A stretch of 64,000 nt of DNA, from positions 1-64,000 of the forward strand of contig DAIQNR010000008.1 in the NCBI GenBank assembly GCA_036788295.1. Reading direction: 5' to 3'. Positions within the stretch are counted from its first letter, which is position 1; each line of letters starts with the position of its first letter. A program made the translations under genes and the position numbers. Below, in pieces: positions 8,531 through 16,660 of this stretch. This DNA comes from JAHQVK01 sp036788295 (GTDB lineage Bacteria; Myxococcota; Kuafuiibacteriia; Kuafuiibacteriales; Kuafuiibacteriaceae). Under the pieces are notes generated by a model. The model was not told the origin of the DNA, made no database searches, and saw only the letters and a list, made by a program, of their open reading frames with translations.

Positions 8531-9666
8531 AGTACGTCGACGAGTTCCGAGACCCGAAGGCCGGCCAGAAGGTCATCGCCGAGATCGCGAGGCTCGTGGC
8601 CCGGACCGGGCGCAGCGCAGACGACCCGATCAAGATCATGGAGGTCTGCGGAGGCCACACCCACTCCATCTTCAAGTTCGGGCTCGAGGAGATGCTCCCC
8701 GACGCCATCGAGCTGGTGCACGGCCCTGGCTGCCCGGTCTGCGTGCTCCCGGTGGGCCGCGTGGACGACGCGATCAGCCTGGCCGAGCAGCCGGGCGTGA
8801 TCTTCTGCACCTTCGGCGACGCGATGCGGGTGCCGGGGAGCGACAAGAGCCTCCTTCAGGCCAAGGCGGAGGGCTGTGACATCCGAACCGTGTATTCGCC
8901 GACGGACGCCTTGCAGATCGCCAGGCAGATGCCGCAGCGGCCGGTCGTGTTCTTCGGGCTCGGCTTCGAGACCACCGTCCCGTCCACGGCGCTCACGGTG
9001 CTCGAGGCGGAGCGGGACGGGATCGACAACTTCTTCGTCTTCAGCAACCACATCACGATCGTGCCCACCATCAAGGCGATCCTCGACGCGCCGGACCTGA
9101 GCCTCGACGGCTTCATCGGCCCTGGGCACGTCACCATGGTGATCGGCACCGACCCCTACCGGTTCGTGTGCGAGCGCTACGGCAAGCCCTTCGTGGTGAG
9201 CGGCTTCGAGCCGCTGGACGTCCTGCACTCGGTCCAGATGCTGATCACGCAGATCGTCGAGGGCCGCACCGAGGTGCAGAACCAATACCGGCGGCTCGTC
9301 CCCGAGGACGGCAACGCGGCCGCGCTGTCCGCGATCGCGCAGGTCTTCGAGGTCCGCCCCTTCTTCGAGTGGCGGGGGCTCGGGTCGATCGAGCAAAGCG
9401 GCCTGCAGCTCAACGAGTCGTACCGGCGCTTCGACGCCGAGCGGCGGTTCTCGGTGCCGGCGCTCCGCGTCGAGGATCCGAAGGCGTGCCAGTGCGGGGA
9501 GGTCCTGAAGGGCGCCATCAAGCCCTGGGACTGCAAGGTGTTCGGCACCAGCTGCACCCCGGAGACCCCGATCGGCTCCTGCATGGTGTCCAGCGAGGGG
9601 GCGTGCGCGGCCTATTACAACTACGGCCGCATCAACACGCTGAAGCGCTTGAAGACGCCAGCATGA
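8527..9666 (+). CDS. hypD: Hydrogenase maturation protein HypD
   Basis: HypD is the Fe-S scaffold on which the Fe(CN)2CO group is built with HypC. The 379-residue protein has the conserved CGGHTH motif at 41-46 and GPGCPVC (C69, C72). It also has the C-terminal cluster-binding Cys set: CQCGEVLKG, WDCKVFG, CTPETPIGSC and EGACAAYY. Length fits the family. The ATG at 8527 overlaps the hypC stop and is followed by the typical KYVDEFRDP opening; no upstream alternative is needed. The stop overlaps the hypE ATG by 4 nt. Confidence 0.98.
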   Translation: MKYVDEFRDPKAGQKVIAEIARLVARTGRSADDPIKIMEVCGGHTHSIFKFGLEEMLPDAIELVHGPGCPVCVLPVGRVDDAISLAEQPGVIFCTFGDAMRVPGSDKSLLQAKAEGCDIRTVYSPTDALQIARQMPQRPVVFFGLGFETTVPSTALTVLEAERDGIDNFFVFSNHITIVPTIKAILDAPDLSLDGFIGPGHVTMVIGTDPYRFVCERYGKPFVVSGFEPLDVLHSVQMLITQIVEGRTEVQNQYRRLVPEDGNAAALSAIAQVFEVRPFFEWRGLGSIEQSGLQLNESYRRFDAERRFSVPALRVEDPKACQCGEVLKGAIKPWDCKVFGTSCTPETPIGSCMVSSEGACAAYYNYGRINTLKRLKTPA

Positions 9667-10754
9667 GCGACGCGTACCGCGAACATCCGCTCTTTCAGCG
9701 GATCGAGCAGCGCCGGCGGCGGGCGGGGCGCCTGCGGGAGTCGGTCGTCGTGCAGGCCCACGGGGGCGGCGGCAAGGCGATGCGCGACCTCATCGACGAC
9801 CTCGTCGTGCGCGAGCTCGCGAACCCCGGGCTCGAGGTCGACGAGGACCAGGCCCGTCTTCCGCTCGACGCGCTCACCGCGCGGGGCGACCGCCTCGCCT
9901 TCACCACCGACACCTACGTGGTCACCCCGCTCGAGTTCCCGGGCGCCGACATCGGCAAGCTGGCCGTCAACGGTACCGTCAACGATCTTGCGGTCGGCGG
10001 CGCCATCCCGCTGTACCTGACCTGCGGGCTGGTGATCGAGGAGGGGCTCGAGGTCGAGACGCTGCGCCGGATCCTGCGCAGCATGGGCGAGGCCGCGCGG
10101 GCCGCCGGGGTGCAGATCGTCAGCGGCGACACCAAGGTCGTGCCGAAGGGCGCCGCCGACCGGCTGTTCATCAACACGTCCGGGATCGGCGTCATCCCCA
10201 AGGGGATCGATGTCGGCGCGCAGCGGATCCGGAGCGACGACGTGATCCTCGTCAACGGCGTGCTCGGGGATCACGGCGCCGCGATCCTGGTCGCGCGGGG
10301 CGAGCTGAAGCTCGAGACCGCGATCCCGAGCGACTGCGCCGCGCTCCACGGCTTGATCGCGGCGCTCCTGGACGAGGTCGACGTGCACGCGATGCGGGAC
10401 GTGACCAGGGGCGGCCTGTCCTCGGTGCTCAACGAGCTCGCGCTGTCTTCGGAGGTCGGGATGGTCGTCGATGCCGCCGCGCTACCGGTGCGGCCCGAGG
10501 TGGCCGGCTTTTGCGAGATCCTCGGGCTCGACCCGGTCCACCTCGCCAACGAGGGCAAGGTGGCCGTCGCGGTCCCCGCCGCGCAGGCCTCGCGCGCGCT
10601 CGAGGTGATGCGCGCCCACGAGCTCGGTCGTGACGCCGCCCTCATCGCCCGCTGTCGCGCCAGCCCGCCCGGCGTCGTCACGCTCGACACCGGGTTCGGC
10701 AGCGAGCGGATCCTCGACATGCTCGTCGGCGAGCCGCTCCCGAGGATCTGCTGA
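9663..10754 (+). CDS. hypE: Carbamoyl-dehydratase HypE
   Basis: HypE receives a carbamoyl group from HypF on its C-terminal Cys and dehydrates it to thiocyanate for CN delivery. The 363-residue protein ends in PRIC, the diagnostic acceptor Cys C363. It is a PurM/AIR-synthase-fold ATPase. Visible blocks are AHGGGGKAM, FTTDTYVVTPLEFPGADIGKLAVNGTVNDLAVGG (described by its parts) and MRDVTRGGL. The start ATG 9663 overlaps the hypD stop, and the TGA overlaps the hypA ATG (TGATG). Confidence 0.97.
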   Translation: MSDAYREHPLFQRIEQRRRRAGRLRESVVVQAHGGGGKAMRDLIDDLVVRELANPGLEVDEDQARLPLDALTARGDRLAFTTDTYVVTPLEFPGADIGKLAVNGTVNDLAVGGAIPLYLTCGLVIEEGLEVETLRRILRSMGEAARAAGVQIVSGDTKVVPKGAADRLFINTSGIGVIPKGIDVGAQRIRSDDVILVNGVLGDHGAAILVARGELKLETAIPSDCAALHGLIAALLDEVDVHAMRDVTRGGLSSVLNELALSSEVGMVVDAAALPVRPEVAGFCEILGLDPVHLANEGKVAVAVPAAQASRALEVMRAHELGRDAALIARCRASPPGVVTLDTGFGSERILDMLVGEPLPRIC

Positions 10755-11089
10755 TGCACGAGCTCGGGATCACCCGGAACATCGTGGCCATCGTCGCCGA
10801 GCGGGCCGGGGACCGGAGGGTCTCCCGGGTGAGGCTCCAGGTCGGCAGGCTGTCCGGCATCGAGGTGCCCGCGATTCGCTTCTGCTACGACGCCTGCGCC
10901 GAGGGCACGGTGCTCGAGGGCTCGCAGCTGCAGATCGACGAGGTCGAGGGTCGCGGCCGCTGCCACGGGTGCGGCGAGGAGGTCGAGGCCGCGCACGTCA
11001 CCGCGCGCTGCCCCTGCGAACGAAAAGAGCGCTTGTCGATCGTTCGCGGCGAAGAACTCCTCATCAAGGAGATGGAGATCGTTTCATGA
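10754..11089 (+). CDS. hypA: Hydrogenase nickel-incorporation protein HypA
   Basis: HypA works with HypB to deliver Ni to the large subunit. The 111 residues begin MHELGIT, in which M1, H2 and E3 form the nickel site. A zinc domain is seen at C70, C73, C86 and C88. The second pair is spaced C-x-C (CPC) rather than the usual C-x2-C, which is unusual. The C-terminal EELLIKEMEIVS block is typical. It overlaps hypE by 1 nt and the downstream nickel permease by 4 nt, so it sits in the same transcript. Confidence 0.95.
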   Translation: MHELGITRNIVAIVAERAGDRRVSRVRLQVGRLSGIEVPAIRFCYDACAEGTVLEGSQLQIDEVEGRGRCHGCGEEVEAAHVTARCPCERKERLSIVRGEELLIKEMEIVS

Positions 11090-11781
11090 TGGAGCTCGCC
11101 GCTGCGCTCGCGACCGGCCTGGTGGCCGGCGTGCTGCACGTCGTTTCAGGACCGGACCACATGGCCGCGGTCCTGCCCTTTGCGGTCCACAAGCCGTCGT
11201 CCGCGCTGCGGATGGGCATTTTTTGGGGTCTTGGCCACGGGCTCGGGGTCCTGCTGCTCGGCGCGGTGTTCCTGCTCCTGCGCGAGGCCGCCCCCGTGGA
11301 GCGGATCTCCGAGCTGTCCGAGATCTTGGTCGGCGTGCTCTTGGTCGGCCTCGGCGCCTGGGCCATGCGCCGGTCTCGCCTCGTCGTCGTGCACCACCAC
11401 GGGCACGATCACGGCGAATCGATTGGGCACGCCCACCCCCATGTGCACATCGCGGATCCGACCACGGAGCGCAGCGACCACCCCTCGGTCGGCGCGCACG
11501 CCGCGCACCACCCCTCGACGCTCGGATTTGGCCTCGTTCATGGCCTCGCCGGCGCCGGACACCTCGTGGTCGCGAGCCCCCTGCTTGTGTTCGGCCTCCC
11601 TGAGGCCGGGCTGTACCTGGCAGGCTATCTTCTGGCCGGGGTGGTCGCGATGAGCCTCGTGGCGCTGCTCGCGGCCCGACTCGTGCGTCGCCCGAGCTGG
11701 ATCCCGAACGCGCTGCGGCTCACGGGTGCAACTTCGATGGCAGTCGGGCTCTTCTGGGTCGCCAGCTTCGCGTTCGCGTAA
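11086..11781 (+). CDS. NicO/RcnA-like nickel (or cobalt) membrane transporter
   Basis: This 231-residue polytopic protein has about six hydrophobic segments. Helix 1 contains HVVSGPDHMAAVLPF, the His-Asp-His signature that defines NicO-type permeases, and WGLGHGLGVLLLGAVFLLL follows in helix 2. A loop between helices 3 and 4 is very His-rich (HHHGHDHG, HAHPHVHI, HAAHH), a typical metal-sensing or binding loop. A second GLVHGLAGAGHLVV motif lies in helix 4. Being the last gene of the hyp operon, overlapping hypA, it most likely supplies nickel for the hydrogenase; export rather than import cannot be excluded. The start could be ATG 11086 or ATG 11089. Confidence 0.82.
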   Translation: MMELAAALATGLVAGVLHVVSGPDHMAAVLPFAVHKPSSALRMGIFWGLGHGLGVLLLGAVFLLLREAAPVERISELSEILVGVLLVGLGAWAMRRSRLVVVHHHGHDHGESIGHAHPHVHIADPTTERSDHPSVGAHAAHHPSTLGFGLVHGLAGAGHLVVASPLLVFGLPEAGLYLAGYLLAGVVAMSLVALLAARLVRRPSWIPNALRLTGATSMAVGLFWVASFAFA

Positions 11782-11836
11782 GGGCGCGTCGAAGGTCACG
11801 TCGCCCAGCCCGCCTCCTGCTCCGGGTGGGCGCTCG

Positions 11837-11892
11837 CCGGTTGGCGATGGCGGGTTGGCGATGGCGAGTTGGCGATGGCGGGTCGGCGACGG
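11837..11892. repeat. Four tandem 14-nt repeats between convergent genes
   Basis: Four consecutive units of consensus CGGGTTGGCGATGG fill most of the short region between the end of the nickel permease and the end of the DUF1641 gene. Differences are single substitutions, mostly in the first and last copies. The repeat is outside both coding regions. No inverted symmetry strong enough for a classical terminator was seen. Confidence 0.7.
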
Positions 11893-11895
11893 CGG

Positions 11896-12708
11896 TCAGG
11901 TGGTGGGCGGGAGCTGCCGCTTGCCCTCGAGGTGATCGCCGAGCTGAGCGGCGACGTTGAGGAGGAAGCCCACCGCTCGCTGCACCGAGGGATCGCCGAG
12001 CGCGCGCATCGTGCCGAACAAGCCCTCTCGCCGCTCGAGCTTCGCCGCGTTCTCCACGGACTCGTTGAGGCTGCGGAGGACCTGCAGGGTGCGTTGCTGA
12101 ATGGGCAGAGACGAGAACGCCGGCGCGAGGTTCGGGGCCAGGTTCATGAGCTGGACCAGGGCCTTGCTCACCTCGGGGCTCGCCGCCGCCTCGCCGACCC
12201 GAACGAGAGGCTCGAGATCGATGCGCTGCGCCGCGCTCGCGAGCTGCTCGACCGTGGATACGAGCCCGGGGAGCTGCGCGGACAGCGCCGCCACCGCGGC
12301 GAGCGTCTTCGGCTCGCTGAGCTGCTCCATCGCGTCCATCACCGCCTGCATGCGCCGCTTCAGGTCGTGCGGGGAGTGACCGCTCTCGTGACCCCACTCG
12401 CGGACCATGTCGAGCCCCTCTTCGAGCAGCTCCGGTCCGCCCGCCGCGAACTGAAGCGCGTACTCCAGCTGCGGCAGCAGCACCCCGATGCGGGTGAGCG
12501 CCTCCAGGGTCTCCGGCTCCCCGAGCCGCAAAACGAACTCGGAGACCCGCTCCTGAATCTCCTCTTCGCCGTAGATGTTGACCAGCGCTCCAGAGGCGGC
12601 CTGCGTGGCTTGACCGATGGCGCTGGCGCGCTGCTGCTCGAGGAGCTGCGCGATGCGGTCGAGCTGCGCTTCGACCCGGGTGAGGCGGTCTTCAATCGAT
12701 ACGGTCAC
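11896..12708 (-). CDS. DUF1641 family protein
   Basis: This is a helical protein of about 270 residues. The N-terminal coiled segment (SIEDRLTRVEAQLDRIAQLLE) is followed by repeated amphipathic helices. The C-terminus ends in PSVQRAVGFLLNVAAQLG, the DUF1641 signature. Genes of this family are often found beside formate dehydrogenases and hydrogenases, which matches its position next to hypB; no biochemical role is established. GTG 12708 was chosen because recognisable sequence begins there. An alternative GTG at 12804 overlaps the hypB stop (GTGA) and would add 32 Arg/Pro-rich residues, so coupling to hypB is also possible. Confidence 0.75.
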   Translation of the reverse strand: MTVSIEDRLTRVEAQLDRIAQLLEQQRASAIGQATQAASGALVNIYGEEEIQERVSEFVLRLGEPETLEALTRIGVLLPQLEYALQFAAGGPELLEEGLDMVREWGHESGHSPHDLKRRMQAVMDAMEQLSEPKTLAAVAALSAQLPGLVSTVEQLASAAQRIDLEPLVRVGEAAASPEVSKALVQLMNLAPNLAPAFSSLPIQQRTLQVLRSLNESVENAAKLERREGLFGTMRALGDPSVQRAVGFLLNVAAQLGDHLEGKRQLPPTT

Positions 12709-12800
12709 GGCCGAAAGATAGGCCGGCCTCGCCCGGAGGTCAATGTCAGCCCAGCTTGCACAGCAGAGAGGCGGCGGTCCGAGACGCTCGACGCGCTGGG

Positions 12801-14066
12801 TCACGCCGGCATGCGAGCGCGCAGGTAGTCGTACCAGCCCCCGAGGCCCTCGCCGGAGCGGGCCGAGACCTCGAGAATCTGCGCGTCGGGGGCGATTTCG
12901 TGGATCTCGCCGAGGGCGCGGCGCCGGTCGAAGCCGCAGTGCAAAGCGAGGTCGATCTTCGTCAGCACGACCAGATCCGCGGCTCGGAACATGTGCGGGT
13001 ACTTCCTAGGTTTGTCCTCGCCCTCGGTGACGGAGAAGAGCACCACCCGCGCCGCTTCACCGAGATCGAACAGGGCCGGGCACACCAGGTTGCCCACGTT
13101 CTCGATGAGCATCAGGCCGTCGCGGGCGTCGAGCGCCTCCATCCCCTGCCTAACCATGTCCGCCTCGAGGTGGCACCCCTTGCCGGTGTTGATCTGAAGC
13201 GCCTGGGCGCCGGTGGCGCGGATCCGCTCCGCGTCGATGGCGGTCTCCTGGTCGCCCTCGAGCACGAAAAACGACATCCCGGCCCCCAGATCCTGGATGG
13301 TGCGGACGAGCAGCGTGGTCTTGCCCGACCCGGGCGAGCTCATGACGTTGAGCGCGGCCAGATTGCGGAGCGCGAACGCGCTCCGGTTGTCGGCCGCGAG
13401 CTGGTCGTTCTTGCCGAGCACCGCCGCCTCGATATCGACGACGGTTCGCGACCGAGGCGAAGCGCGCAAGTCGGGCTGCGGCGCCGCCTGAAGCTCGAGA
13501 GGAGCAGGTGGGCCGTAGGCTGCCGGCGGCGGCGGCTGCCCGGCCGGCACCCAGACCCAGCCTCCGGGCCAGGGCGGCGCGGTCAGCGATCCGGGCCCGT
13601 ACCCACCGCTGGCGGCCGGCGCGTACGCCGGGTGATGAGGTCCATTCCCGCGGTGGTGATGATGGCCGTGACCGTGCGCATGAGGGTGGTGGTGGTCAGG
13701 CCCATGGTGGTGGTCGTGCCCATGGTGGTGGTCGTGCGCGTGGGAGTGCTCATGCCCATGGTGGTGGTCATGGTCGTGCGCGTGGGAGTGCTCATGCCCA
13801 TGGTGGTGGTCATGGTCGTGCGCGTGGGAGTGGTCATGCCCATGGTGGTGGTCATGGTCGTGCGCGTGGGAATGCCCATGGTGGTGGTGGTCATGACCAT
13901 GCGGGTGGTCGTGCACATGGGGGTGGTCATGCCCATGGCGTTCGGCGGCGGCGTGGGCCGCGCCCATCACCGCGCTTCGATCGATCGGGGTCGCTCCGCC
14001 CGTCGCCGGATCGACCAGGCGAACGTTGGCGTCGTCGGAACATCCACAAGTGCCGCACACGCCCAC
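12801..14066 (-). CDS. hypB: GTPase HypB with very long His-rich nickel-binding region
   Basis: HypB is the GTPase that loads nickel into the hydrogenase with HypA. The 421-residue protein opens MGVCGTCGC (C4, C7, C9), the high-affinity N-terminal metal site. Residues ~44-145 are extraordinarily His-rich (about 58 His by my count), built partly from 14-residue units of the type SHAHDHDHHHGHEH. A Pro-rich linker (~146-205) leads to the GTPase domain, with Walker A SSPGSGKTT at 243-251, LEGDQET, NVGNLVCP and TKIDL motifs. Typical HypB proteins are 220-300 residues, so the His region is exceptionally long. It is transcribed towards the hyp operon, just upstream of DUF1641. Confidence 0.96.
   Translation of the reverse strand: MGVCGTCGCSDDANVRLVDPATGGATPIDRSAVMGAAHAAAERHGHDHPHVHDHPHGHDHHHHGHSHAHDHDHHHGHDHSHAHDHDHHHGHEHSHAHDHDHHHGHEHSHAHDHHHGHDHHHGPDHHHPHAHGHGHHHHRGNGPHHPAYAPAASGGYGPGSLTAPPWPGGWVWVPAGQPPPPAAYGPPAPLELQAAPQPDLRASPRSRTVVDIEAAVLGKNDQLAADNRSAFALRNLAALNVMSSPGSGKTTLLVRTIQDLGAGMSFFVLEGDQETAIDAERIRATGAQALQINTGKGCHLEADMVRQGMEALDARDGLMLIENVGNLVCPALFDLGEAARVVLFSVTEGEDKPRKYPHMFRAADLVVLTKIDLALHCGFDRRRALGEIHEIAPDAQILEVSARSGEGLGGWYDYLRARMPA
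13736..13861. repeat. Three 42-bp tandem repeats encoding the HypB His array
   Basis: Three contiguous 42-nt units begin at 13736, 13778 and 13820 and are nearly identical. Shorter degenerate copies extend on both sides over roughly 13680-13935. Each unit encodes a 14-residue block of alternating His and Asp/Ala/Ser/Gly on the minus strand. Length variation between strains by slippage or unequal exchange is likely. Confidence 0.9.
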
Positions 14067-14078
14067 ATTGTACCGCGA

Positions 14079-14639
14079 TCACCCGGTCGTCCGCAACCGC
14101 TCGGAGAGACGGTGGCTCGCGCCGATGGAAACCCTCATCGGGACAGGGCGGTCTTCGCCCGCGGTGATGGAGGGCACCGGCGGTTTTGGTCGGCCCATGA
14201 AGAGGACGAGGTAGACGGTGCGGCGGGCAATGGTGCAGCGCAGGCGGAAGGCCACCGACATCGCGATCGGGACGACGGCGGCCGCGGACGAGGCCGTGTT
14301 GGGCACCCTCCATGGAAGTGATTTCGACGGCATCCCGAATCTCCGCCTCGGGTGACCACGGTAGAGGGTTTCGAGGTCGGTCCATCCATCGTCGCGCAGG
14401 CTCGCCACGTCGATCTGGCTGTCCTTGGCCCAGTCCTCGCCCACCTCGAACGCAGCCGAGATCCCCTCCTGCCGATAGATCCTCGCGTTGTGCGACCGCG
14501 CAGCGACTTTTCTCGTAGGGATAGATTCAGCTCTCGGCGCGGGGTGCAGCGGCCGCGACCGCATCGAGTCGTTGGGCGCGTCCGAAGCGCGCTTGTCATG
14601 GCTTCCGAGAGCCGCACCTGGTTGAATGACGATTCGCAT
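14079..14639 (-). pseudogene. Possible frameshifted or decayed ORF (unrecognised)
   Basis: The 559-nt stretch between hypB and the DUF4112 gene has no clear intact gene. The minus strand has one open frame of up to 186 codons. Its codon pattern looks coding in two parts: around VGEDWAKDSQIDVASLRDDG and around a hydrophobic segment AVVPIAMSVAFRLRC. The middle part looks non-coding in that frame. There a second frame reads SPEAEIRDAVEITSMEG with more natural codon use. This suggests two compensating frameshifts (decay or sequencing error). No family was recognised, and the 5' end would overlap the divergent DUF4112 gene. Confidence 0.25.
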
Positions 14640-15072
14640 GGACTCCTCACAGCGCCATCGACACGAAGCCGCGTTGAAGCGACTCGACCGCTTCAGCTAT
14701 TGGACCGACAACAACTTCGCTCTCCCGTTCACCCGGTTCCGATTCGGGGTCAGCCCGCTCATCGGGCTCATCCCCGGGGTCGGAGATCTCGCTGGGCTCG
14801 TTCTGTCGGTCTACGTCCTGGCGGAGGCGCGAAAGGTCGGCGCGAGCCCGGCGGTGCAGGGAAAGATGGTCGCCAACATGATGGCCGAATTCGTCGGCGG
14901 ACTGTTGCCGGTCGTCGGCGACACGTTCGACTTCTATTTCAAGGCCAATACCCGCAACACCAAACTGCTGCGGGACTTCCTGAATAGCCAGCTCAGCGAA
15001 GGGCAACCCACCGAAGCGAGTTCATCGACATCGAGGGCAATGGCGTCGCCGTCCTTGTCGAGCAAAGGCTGA
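14626..15072 (+). CDS. DUF4112 domain membrane protein
   Basis: This 148-residue protein has the DUF4112 hallmarks: LDRFSYWTDNNFALP, then RFGVSPLIGLIPGVGDL followed by a hydrophobic helix, and VGGLLPVVGDTFDFYFKANTRN near residue 100. Two hydrophobic segments suggest a small membrane-associated protein. The function of the family is unknown. ATG 14626 and ATG 14638 are both possible; the core begins after both. It is transcribed away from hypB and stands alone. Confidence 0.82.
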   Translation: MTIRMDSSQRHRHEAALKRLDRFSYWTDNNFALPFTRFRFGVSPLIGLIPGVGDLAGLVLSVYVLAEARKVGASPAVQGKMVANMMAEFVGGLLPVVGDTFDFYFKANTRNTKLLRDFLNSQLSEGQPTEASSSTSRAMASPSLSSKG

Positions 15073-15145
15073 GTTCGGCGGCTTGGAGCCGTCCGACGCG
15101 CTTCGGCGGGTTTTCTCGTCGGATCCCCGGGGACGCGACCAAGGG

Positions 15146-16660
15146 TTAGTTCGGGAGCCAGAGCTCGAAGCGGCCGGAGGGGTCGGTGGTGGCGTGGGCG
15201 ACGCGGTGGCGAATGCCTTCGGTGCGGGCGAAGACGAGCACGGTGGCCCCTTCGACGGGGCTGCCGTCGTCGGCGGCGACGGTGCCTTCGACCCACTGGC
15301 CTCCGCCGAGGGACAGCTCGAGCTCGAGCGCGTCGGTCTCGGGCACCTCGAGGACCGTCGTGAGGCCAGGGCCGTCCCGGGGTTCCACCCGCAAGAGATA
15401 GCGTCCGGGGCCGAGCTGCAGAACAAAGCGGCCGTCCCCTTCGGTCTCCACTTCGGGGCTGCGGCCGCCGTCGCGGATCGCGTCCGCCGTCACCGCGGCG
15501 AAGGCGACCGGCTGGCCGTCTTCATCCGTGACCCGGCCGGTGACCTGCACCCGAGGGGACAGGGTGAGCTGGGCGGGCACGGTGACGTGGTTGCCGGCGG
15601 TCCTCAGGTCGAGGGGGCCGTCGAAACGGGAAAACGGGGAGAAGATCGGGGGCTCGACCTGCACCCGGTACTCGCCCTTAAGGACGGGGAGCCTCGCCGC
15701 CCGGCCGGCGGCGTCGGTCCGGCCGCTGACCTCGTGCAGGCGGGTGCCGACGCTGGCGGTGAGCGTGACCTTCGCTTCGGCGACCGCCTCCGGCCCGTCC
15801 GGCCCGAGCCCGATGAGGTCGAGGTCGACGAAGCCGCGGACCGCTTCGCTCGGGACGTCGAGCTCGATGACCCGCTCCCGGTCCTCGCCGAGCGGGACCT
15901 CGATGATTTGCTCGTATCGCCAGGCCGGCTGCGCCGTTTCCGGGAGGGTCGCCCGCACCAAGAACCGAGCGTCCGTAGACTGGGGGAGGGCCAGCGCGTA
16001 GCTGCCGTCGCGTCCGCTCTCCACCGACGCTCCGGACAGCCCGGTGCCGATCCCTGCCGCCTCGATGCGGGCCCCGGCGATGCGCCCGCTCATGCTCACC
16101 CTGGGCCGCACGACCCCGGTGAGCTGCCGAAACCGCGCCGGCAGCGAAAAGCGCGCCGCGAGGGTCGCCGGGCCGGGCTCCACCACGAAGCTCCGCACCT
16201 GCACCGGAGGCAGCGCCGGGTCGAGCGGGCTGATGCGGACCTCGTATTCGCCCGGGAGCAGGCGCACCGAGACCGACCGATCCGCGGTCGCCCGGGCGGC
16301 GACGTCGAGCCCGCCGCCCGCCGGTCGAAAGCTGAGGTCGGCGCTGAGCGGCTCGCCGGCGGCCGAGGTCACGGCGACCTCGCGGGTCACCGGCGTGGGC
16401 AGCACCCACTCGAGCGGACCGGTCGGCGGCAGCCACACGGTCGTCTCGAGCACCGCCGACAAGGACGAGCGGACCGGAGGCCGGAGCTCGACCTCGTACG
16501 TGGCGAGCGCGCCGGTCCCGCGGGGGCCGCACACGCCCGCCTCGCAGCGCCCGCCCGGGCCGCAGTCGGCATCCACCGAGCAGAGGACCGCAGTAGCCAT
16601 TACGTCGTCGTCGGCGCAGGCGAACGCGAGGCACAACCAGATCCAGCGATTCACGGGCAT
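15146..16660 (-). CDS. Secreted lipoprotein with repeated carboxypeptidase-regulatory-like (CarR/SdrD-type) domains
   Basis: The 504-residue protein starts with a short signal (MPVNRWIWLCLAFAC) whose Cys could be a lipobox acceptor. A small Cys-rich stretch follows (CSVDADCGPGGRCEAGVCG), common in myxobacterial surface proteins. Several beta-sandwich units then follow, with G-x-V-x-(D/E)-(D/E)-x-G-x-P-V-x-x-A features, for example VTGRVTDEDGQPVAFAAVT and VEGTVAADDGSPVEGATVLV. These resemble carboxypeptidase-regulatory-like domains. ATG 16660 overlaps the preceding gene's stop by 10 nt, so the two are probably co-translated. Role unknown; likely cell-surface. Confidence 0.72.
   Translation of the reverse strand: MPVNRWIWLCLAFACADDDVMATAVLCSVDADCGPGGRCEAGVCGPRGTGALATYEVELRPPVRSSLSAVLETTVWLPPTGPLEWVLPTPVTREVAVTSAAGEPLSADLSFRPAGGGLDVAARATADRSVSVRLLPGEYEVRISPLDPALPPVQVRSFVVEPGPATLAARFSLPARFRQLTGVVRPRVSMSGRIAGARIEAAGIGTGLSGASVESGRDGSYALALPQSTDARFLVRATLPETAQPAWRYEQIIEVPLGEDRERVIELDVPSEAVRGFVDLDLIGLGPDGPEAVAEAKVTLTASVGTRLHEVSGRTDAAGRAARLPVLKGEYRVQVEPPIFSPFSRFDGPLDLRTAGNHVTVPAQLTLSPRVQVTGRVTDEDGQPVAFAAVTADAIRDGGRSPEVETEGDGRFVLQLGPGRYLLRVEPRDGPGLTTVLEVPETDALELELSLGGGQWVEGTVAADDGSPVEGATVLVFARTEGIRHRVAHATTDPSGRFELWLPN

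Noticed and set aside
13680..13935. CRISPR-like appearance of regular repeats in hypB
   Set aside because: The units are contiguous without unique spacers and encode in-frame His-rich peptide, so it is a coding tandem repeat.
15070..15120. Possible terminator downstream of the DUF4112 gene
   Set aside because: Only a weak hairpin with a short T run was visible; not convincing.
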